A DNA stretch of 64,000 nucleotides from Nocardiopsis dassonvillei_B. Lineage in GTDB: Bacteria > Actinomycetota > Actinomycetes > Streptosporangiales > Streptosporangiaceae. Shown here piece by piece: positions 58,766 to 64,000 of the stretch (position 1 is its first letter; each line of letters begins with the position of its first letter). The notes under the pieces were generated by a model. That model had not been told where the DNA came from. It saw only the letters and a program-made list of their open reading frames with translations, and did not search any database. The DNA lies in NCBI RefSeq assembly GCF_964273065.1, contig NZ_OZ186815.1:5766001-5830000 (forward strand). The letters are read 5' to 3'. The position numbers and the translations under genes are program-made.

Positions 58766-59557
58766 TCAGGAGACCGCTCGGAAGCGGCGGTTCCCGCGGG
58801 GGTCGTCGGACATGAGGATCTCGTGCTGGAGCCGCCTGGTCCCCTCCGAGGGGTGCAGCCCCAGCTCCTCGTCCAGCACCCGGTGCAGGTGGTGGTAGGC
58901 GGCGAGGGCCTCGCCGCGCCGCCCCGAGCGGTGCAGCGCCGTGATGAGCTGGTCGTGGTACCACTCGTTGAGCGGGTCGGCGGCGATCAGGGAGCGCAGC
59001 TCGGGGACGAGCTGGCGGTGGCGGCCCAGGTGCATGTCCGCCTCCACCCGCAGCTCCAGCGCGTGGCGGCGGACCTCGTTCAGGTAGGTCACGTGGCGGC
59101 CGAGTACCGTGCCCACGGAGATGTTGGCCAGCGCCCTCCCGCGCCACATCCCCAGGGCCTCGCGCAGCAGGGGCGCGGCCTCGGCGAACGCCCCGGCCTC
59201 CATCAGCCGGCGCCCCTCCTCCACGGAGCGCGCGAACACCTCCGAGTCCAGCCGGCCGGGCCGCAGGGACAGGAGGTAGCCGGTGGGCTCGGTGGTCACC
59301 GAGACCCCGCTCCGGCGGATCCCCTCGGTCCCGTTCAGGACCCGCCGCAGGTGGTACAGGTGGGTCCGGAGGGTGGCCGCGCCCCCTTCGGGAGGCGAGC
59401 CCTCCCACAGTTCCTCGGCCACGGTGTCGGTGCCGACGACCTGGCCGGAGCGCAGCAGGAGCAGCGCCAGCAACTTGCGCACCTTCGTCCCCGCGGGGAC
59501 GCGCACCTCGGTCTCGGTCCTCAGTTCGAGGGAACCGAGAACGCTGAAGTTGATCAT
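58766..59557 (-). CDS. SARP-family pathway-specific regulator
   Basis: A 263-residue protein with an N-terminal OmpR-like winged helix (VPAGTKVRKLLALLLLRSGQVVGTDTVAEELW) followed by a bacterial transcriptional activation domain (BTAD, LVPELRSLIAADPLNEWYHDQLITALHRSGRRGEALAAYHHLHRVL). SARPs activate antibiotic biosynthesis genes. Here it is divergent from an FAD monooxygenase and an MMPL transporter, which suggests a biosynthetic cluster running off the right end. The ATG at 59557 opens MINFSVLGSLELR. Confidence 0.92.
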   Translation of the reverse strand: MINFSVLGSLELRTETEVRVPAGTKVRKLLALLLLRSGQVVGTDTVAEELWEGSPPEGGAATLRTHLYHLRRVLNGTEGIRRSGVSVTTEPTGYLLSLRPGRLDSEVFARSVEEGRRLMEAGAFAEAAPLLREALGMWRGRALANISVGTVLGRHVTYLNEVRRHALELRVEADMHLGRHRQLVPELRSLIAADPLNEWYHDQLITALHRSGRRGEALAAYHHLHRVLDEELGLHPSEGTRRLQHEILMSDDPRGNRRFRAVS

Positions 59558-59834
59558 GGGGCCTGCCCTCACTGTCCTCGTGAACGGGGAGCGCTCGTCG
59601 CCGCGCACGGCTCCCGGACCTTCCCCACTTAACAACCCGGGAGGCGCCGTGAACAGTGCGAACCCTCCCAAGGTGGGAGCCGGATGTGTCGAAAGGAGTA
59701 GTCCGGGTGTCCGAGGAGGCACCGGGAATGTCACCACGGGGCGATGAGCCCGCGGCCACCGGGGCCCGATGCTGGGTGCGCAGGTCGCATCCGGTCACCA
59801 GGGGGTGCGCACAGCCGTGAATGGAGCCGATTCC

Positions 59835-61463
59835 GTGAAGACCTCCGTACCGGTGCTGGTGGTCGGAGCCGGGCCCACCGGGCTCGCACTCGCCTGCGAA
59901 CTGCTGCGGCAGGGCGTCGACTGCCGGATCATCGACAAGGCCGACCACCGCCCCGCCCACCAGGCCCGCGCCCTCACGATGTGGGACGGCGCCCTCGACG
60001 TCCTGCGCCGCCACGGTATCGCCGACACCGTGGTCGCCCGCGGGCTGCCCATGACCGCGGCCCGCTACTGGTCGCGCGGGCGCAACATCGCCAACGTCCG
60101 CTTCGGCGGGGAGTCCCGCGGGGACGCCTCCCCGTTGATCACCACCCAGCCCGCCGTGGAAGAGGTCATGGTGGCGCGCCTGGAGGAGGCCGGCGCCCGC
60201 GTGGAGTGGGGGACCCGCCTCACCGGGCTCACCGACCACGGGGACCGCGTCGAGGCGGTCCTGGAGGGGCCCGGCGGCGCCGAGGAGGTGGCCGCCCGGT
60301 GGGTGGTCGGCTGCGACGGGGTGCACAGCACGGTACGCGAGGCGTCCGGCATCACCTTCGGCGGCAGTACCTACGGGCGCGACTTCATGCTCGGCGACGG
60401 CGAGATGGACCACCCCATCACACCGGGGGAGGCCCACTACGTCCTGCACCCGGACGGGGTCCTCGTCATGGTCCCCCTGCCGGACGGGAAGCTGCGCGTG
60501 TTCGCCGACGCCACCGGTGTGGGCGACGCGGGGCGGGCCCCCGGGATCGCCGACGTCCAGCGGATCGCCGACGAACGCTCCCCCTTCGCCCTGGTCGTGC
60601 GCGACCTGCAGTGGAGCACCCGCTTCCAGGTGCACCTGCGCCAGGCCACCCGGTACCGCTCCGGCCGCTGCCTGGTCGCCGGGGACGCCGCCCACGTGCA
60701 CAGCCCCGCCGGGGGGCAGGGCATCAACACCGGGATCCAGGACGCGGCGAACCTGGCCTGGAAACTCGCACTGGCCCTGGACGGGGTCCCCGGCGCCGAG
60801 GCGTTCCTCGACAGCTACCAGGCCGAGCGCGAACCGGTCGCGGCCGACGTCATGCGGTCCTCCCACCAGCAGACCCGCCTGTGGACGGTCGGCTCCCCCC
60901 TGGGCCGGCTCCTGCGGGACACGCTCATGGGCGTCGCCGCCGGCAGCGGACTCCTCGAACGCCGCATGGTCCCCGCCATGGCCCAGCTCGACCTCGACTA
61001 CACCGCCAGCCCCGTGGTGGGGCCGGGCGGCGGGCGCCGGCTCCTGCTCCACGGCCTCCCCGACACCCCGCTGACCGCCGCCGACGGCGGCGCGGCCACC
61101 ACCCTCCGCGACCTCCTGTCCGATCCGCGACACGTGCTCGTGGTCCTGCCCGGTGGCGACGACCCCGAGGGGACGGCCGGCGTTCTGCGCGCCGCGGCCC
61201 CCCTGGACGGGCGCGTGCGCACGGTGTTCCTGCTCCCGGACGGGCGGGAGGCCCCCCCGGGGGCGCCCCGGGCCGACACCTACCTGCTGCCCCGCGGCCA
61301 CCGAGGCCCCCGGGGGCCGATGGCCGGGAAGCGGCTGATCCTCGTCCGGCCCGACGGATACGTGGCGGGCACCGCCGCCGACCTGGACGCGGGCCCGCTG
61401 CTCCGCCCGCTGGGCGGAGCGCCCGGCAGGGCCCTGGAGCACTCCGCCACGCACGGCCCCTGA
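59835..61463 (+). CDS. FAD-dependent aromatic monooxygenase (PgaE/RdmE-like)
   Basis: A 542-residue flavoprotein hydroxylase. The dinucleotide motif is VVGAGPTGLALACELL, the second FAD motif is GCDGVHSTVREA, and the third is LVAGDAAHVHSPAGGQGINTGIQDAANLAWKL. The C-terminal thioredoxin-like domain of this group follows (about 400-542). Relatives hydroxylate aromatic polyketides. The GTG at 59835 follows GGAGCCGATTCC and is preferred over GTG 59817. It is immediately upstream of an MMPL transporter. Confidence 0.9.
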   Translation: MKTSVPVLVVGAGPTGLALACELLRQGVDCRIIDKADHRPAHQARALTMWDGALDVLRRHGIADTVVARGLPMTAARYWSRGRNIANVRFGGESRGDASPLITTQPAVEEVMVARLEEAGARVEWGTRLTGLTDHGDRVEAVLEGPGGAEEVAARWVVGCDGVHSTVREASGITFGGSTYGRDFMLGDGEMDHPITPGEAHYVLHPDGVLVMVPLPDGKLRVFADATGVGDAGRAPGIADVQRIADERSPFALVVRDLQWSTRFQVHLRQATRYRSGRCLVAGDAAHVHSPAGGQGINTGIQDAANLAWKLALALDGVPGAEAFLDSYQAEREPVAADVMRSSHQQTRLWTVGSPLGRLLRDTLMGVAAGSGLLERRMVPAMAQLDLDYTASPVVGPGGGRRLLLHGLPDTPLTAADGGAATTLRDLLSDPRHVLVVLPGGDDPEGTAGVLRAAAPLDGRVRTVFLLPDGREAPPGAPRADTYLLPRGHRGPRGPMAGKRLILVRPDGYVAGTAADLDAGPLLRPLGGAPGRALEHSATHGP

Positions 61464-61511
61464 CCCCCGGACCACCCGCCCGTAGCCGACTCCGACCCGG
61501 AGCGTTCCCCG

Positions 61512-63803
61512 ATGTTCGACAGACTGCACGGGCTCACCGCCCGCCCCCTCCTCGTCCTGGTCGTGTCCCTGGCCTTCACCGTGTCGATGGCGGTCCTGGG
61601 CTCCGACGTCGCCTCCCACCTGCGCCTGGGCGGTACGGAGGATCCCGGCTCGGAATCGGTGGAGACCGCCGAGACCCTCGACGAGGACTTCCCCGGCAGC
61701 CGTGCCGACCTGGTCCTCCAGGTCACCCCGGTGGACGGCGACATGCCGGTGGAGCACCCCGACGTGGTGCACTCGGCCGAGGACCTGGTCGCGCACCTGG
61801 AGAACGAGGAGGGCGTCACCGGGGTGACGTCCTACTGGACCGACGGGGCCCTGGCCCTGCGCTCGGAGGACGGCGGCCACGCCCTGGTCACCGCCCGCCT
61901 CCTGGGCGACGACGACGAGAGGGCCGCGACCTTCGAGCGGATCGCCCCCGGGTACCGGGGGGAGTGGGGCGACGTCACGGTGCGCCTGGGCGGCGAGGCC
62001 GCAGTGAGCGTGGAGACCCAGGCCACCGTCGAGGAGGACCTGGTGCGCGGGGAGCTGATCGCCCTGCCCATCACCCTGCTCATCCTCGTGTTCGTGTTCC
62101 GCAGCGCCGTGGCCGCCCTCGTTCCGCTCGTCGCCGGCGTGGCCACCATCCTCATCACCAACGGGGTCCTGCGCACCATCGCGGTCTCCACCGACGTGTC
62201 CGTCTTCGCCCAGAACCTCGCGGTGGGCCTGGGGCTGGGCCTGTCCATCGACTACGCCCTGCTCTTCCTGCGCCGCTACCGGGAGGAGCGCGAGGCCGGC
62301 GACGGCGTGCGGGCGGCCCTGGCCCGCACCCTGGACACGGCCGGCCGCACGGTGTTCTTCTCCGGCCTCACCGTCGCCGTCGCGCTCTCCTCCATGCTCG
62401 TGTTCCCCCAGTACTTCCTGCGCTCCTTCGCCTACGCCGGCATCCCCGTGGTCCTGTTCTGCGTGGTGACGGTCCTGGTCCTGGTGCCCTCCCTGCTCGT
62501 CCTGCTGGGAGAGCGCGTCGACGCCCTCGACCCGACCCGCCTGTGGCGCCGCCGCGGCGCCCCGCGGCGCGAGCCGGGGAGGGGCTGGTACCGCACGGCC
62601 CGGGTGGTGATGCGCGGTGCGCCGTTCTTCGCGGTCGGCGTCACCGTGCTGCTGGTGCTGCTCGCGACGCCGTTCCTGCGCGTGTCGCTCGGCCCGCCCG
62701 ACCACCGCCAGATGCCCGCCGACTCCGAGGCCCGCCAGGTCGCCGAGTTCGCGGAGGAGAACATGCCCGGACGCACCGACGGCACCCTCGAGGTGCTGAT
62801 CCCGGTGGAGGGCGACGCGGCCGACGACCCCCTGCTCATCCCGCGCCGGGCCGCCGAGCTCGGAGGGCTGGACGGGGTCGAGTCGGTGGTCACCCCCCTG
62901 GGCGTGTACCAGGACGGGGCCCTGGCCTACGCGCCCACCCCCGTGGACGTCGAACGCATCGGCGACGGCCACATGGTGTTCACCGTCGTCCCGGAGAGGG
63001 CGGTCGAGGCGGTCTCCCCCGAGAGCCGGGCGCTGCTCGCCGAGATCAGGGAGATCCCCGACGTCCGGGTCAGCGGGGGCCCCGCCGTCTTCTTCGACTC
63101 GCAGGACGCGCTCGCCGAACGGCTGCCGTACGCCCTGGCGCTCATCGTCGTCGCCTCGCTGGTCCTGATGTTCCTGTTCACCGGCAGCGTGGCCGTCTCC
63201 CTCCAGACACTGCTGCTCAACACCCTGAGTCTCACGGTCATGTTCGGGGCGGTGGTGTGGATCTGGCAGGACGGCAACGGCGGCGCCCTGCTCGGCTTCG
63301 ACCCCATCGGGTCGATCGAGACCACGCTGCCGATCCTCATGTTCTGCCTGGCCTTCGGCCTGTCCATGGACTACAACATCATCGTCCTGTCCCGGATCAA
63401 GGAGGAGTACGAGCGCCTCGGCGACCACCGGGAGTCGATCGCCGTCGGCCTCCAGCGCACCGGCGGCCTGGTCACGGCGGCGGCCCTGATCCTGGCGGTG
63501 GTGCTGTTCGGGATCGGCTCCTCCCAGATCACCAACATGCAGATGCTCGGCATCGGCGTGGCGCTGGCGATCCTCCTCGACGCCACCGTGGTCCGCGGGC
63601 TCCTCCTGCCGGCGGTCATGGCCCTGCTGGGCGGCCGCGCCACCTGGTGGGCCCCCGGTCCGCTGCGCCGGTTCCAGCGGCGGTTCGGCTTCCGCGAGGG
63701 TCCCCCGGCCGCGGCCGCGCCCCCCGACGGGACGCCCCGGGACGCCGCTCCGGAACAGGAACCCGCCGGACGGGACCGCGAGCCCCTGCCGGACCGGATC
63801 TGA
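61512..63803 (+). CDS. MMPL/RND-family transporter
   Basis: A 763-residue RND-superfamily exporter with twelve predicted helices in two repeats and two large extracytoplasmic loops. Conserved segments include GLGLGLSIDYALLFLRRYREE in the first repeat and FGLSMDYNIIVLSRIKEEYE in the second; the SIDY and SMDY aspartates are the likely proton-relay residues. It likely exports the product of the adjacent pathway. The ATG at 61512 follows CGGAGCGTTCCCCG. Confidence 0.92.
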   Translation: MFDRLHGLTARPLLVLVVSLAFTVSMAVLGSDVASHLRLGGTEDPGSESVETAETLDEDFPGSRADLVLQVTPVDGDMPVEHPDVVHSAEDLVAHLENEEGVTGVTSYWTDGALALRSEDGGHALVTARLLGDDDERAATFERIAPGYRGEWGDVTVRLGGEAAVSVETQATVEEDLVRGELIALPITLLILVFVFRSAVAALVPLVAGVATILITNGVLRTIAVSTDVSVFAQNLAVGLGLGLSIDYALLFLRRYREEREAGDGVRAALARTLDTAGRTVFFSGLTVAVALSSMLVFPQYFLRSFAYAGIPVVLFCVVTVLVLVPSLLVLLGERVDALDPTRLWRRRGAPRREPGRGWYRTARVVMRGAPFFAVGVTVLLVLLATPFLRVSLGPPDHRQMPADSEARQVAEFAEENMPGRTDGTLEVLIPVEGDAADDPLLIPRRAAELGGLDGVESVVTPLGVYQDGALAYAPTPVDVERIGDGHMVFTVVPERAVEAVSPESRALLAEIREIPDVRVSGGPAVFFDSQDALAERLPYALALIVVASLVLMFLFTGSVAVSLQTLLLNTLSLTVMFGAVVWIWQDGNGGALLGFDPIGSIETTLPILMFCLAFGLSMDYNIIVLSRIKEEYERLGDHRESIAVGLQRTGGLVTAAALILAVVLFGIGSSQITNMQMLGIGVALAILLDATVVRGLLLPAVMALLGGRATWWAPGPLRRFQRRFGFREGPPAAAAPPDGTPRDAAPEQEPAGRDREPLPDRI

Positions 63804-63866
63804 TCCCGGCGGCCCCGGCCGCCCCGTATCCCGCCCAACGCACCCTCCCCTTCCCAGGAGTCCACC

Positions 63867-64000
63867 ATGTGCTCACCCAGCGTCGTCCTGGCAGCGATCG
63901 GCGCGCCCGCCCAGTGCACCTGCGGCCACGGCCACGGGCCGGACGGCCACCACCCCGCCCCCGGAACGGACGGGCGCGGCGGCCGCGGGGCGGCGGTCCC
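63867..64000 (+). CDS. Partial ORF with a Cys/His-rich N-terminus
   Basis: An ATG at 63867 behind CCCAGGAGTCCACC opens a frame running off the right edge. The first residues are MCSPSVVLAAIGAP, followed by CTCGHGHG and another His pair, suggesting a metal-binding N-terminus. It is cotranscribed with the MMPL gene. The family is not identifiable from the 44 visible residues. Confidence 0.5.
   Translation, partial: MCSPSVVLAAIGAPAQCTCGHGHGPDGHHPAPGTDGRGGRGAAV

Overview
The window is high-GC actinomycete DNA. The evidence is very high third-position GC, frequent GTG starts, a sufR-sufBD-Rieske-sufCSUT cluster, the fabD-fabH-acpP-fabF order with a divergent PucR-type fasR, DUF3052, AhpE, DtxR-type iron boxes and a SARP regulator. 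Gene content and style fit a Streptosporangiales genus such as Nocardiopsis, but genus is an inference from memory of such genomes. Most of the window looks like chromosomal core; accessory segments are about 30.9-32.9 kb and the right end from about 58.7 kb.

Layout. 0-5 kb: a partial membrane gene, a membrane-anchored ricin-B lectin, an inositol monophosphatase-family enzyme, an MFS transporter and a two-gene ABC exporter. 5-12 kb: the SUF iron-sulfur assembly cluster headed by a SufR-like repressor with a degenerate iron box upstream. 12-15.2 kb: an EamA transporter and a MocR-type regulator whose start codons overlap head to head, then a DUF2470/HugZ-like gene under a near-perfect iron box. 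15.2-20.5 kb: a large unrecognised protein, an SGNH hydrolase and a degenerate EAL-CBS protein. 20.6-25.7 kb: the type II fatty-acid synthase operon and fasR. 26-30.8 kb: a membrane protein with repeated T-x-V-x-P motifs, PhoD-like phosphatase, YjbQ, DUF3052 and AhpE. 30.9-32.9 kb: tRNA-Val(UAC), then an excisionase-type HTH/PIN toxin-antitoxin pair and a recombinase-like HTH remnant, bracketed by two identical 40-bp repeats. 33-40.7 kb: Lrp regulator, asparaginase, AGCS symporter, glyoxalase-fold protein, secreted M14 carboxypeptidase and an alpha/beta hydrolase. 40.9-46.4 kb: a 1,827-residue single-chain acyl-CoA carboxylase. 46.6-52.2 kb: hydrolase/AbrB, F420-reductase-like/LLM oxidoreductase/MarR, SRPBCC/ArsR and aldo-keto reductase units. 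52.4-55.7 kb: a MoxR ATPase, VWA/metallopeptidase-like and Trp-repeat protein operon. 55.9-58.3 kb: clpX and an orphan soluble histidine kinase. 58.8-64 kb: SARP, FAD monooxygenase, MMPL transporter and a truncated Cys/His-rich ORF, which looks like the edge of an aromatic-metabolite gene cluster.

How parts connect. A 17-bp palindrome (TTGTGGGAACYCCACAA) occurs both upstream of fabD and, 22 kb away, upstream of the giant acyl-CoA carboxylase. This suggests one regulator, most simply the adjacent FasR, ties malonyl-CoA supply to fatty-acid elongation. Iron boxes upstream of the SUF regulator and of the haem-iron-utilisation-like gene suggest a DtxR/IdeR-type link between iron status, Fe-S assembly and haem use. 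The MarR, ArsR, AbrB and moxR units each carry clear dyad operators in their control regions.

All functional calls come from reading translated sequence and motifs; no database search was run.
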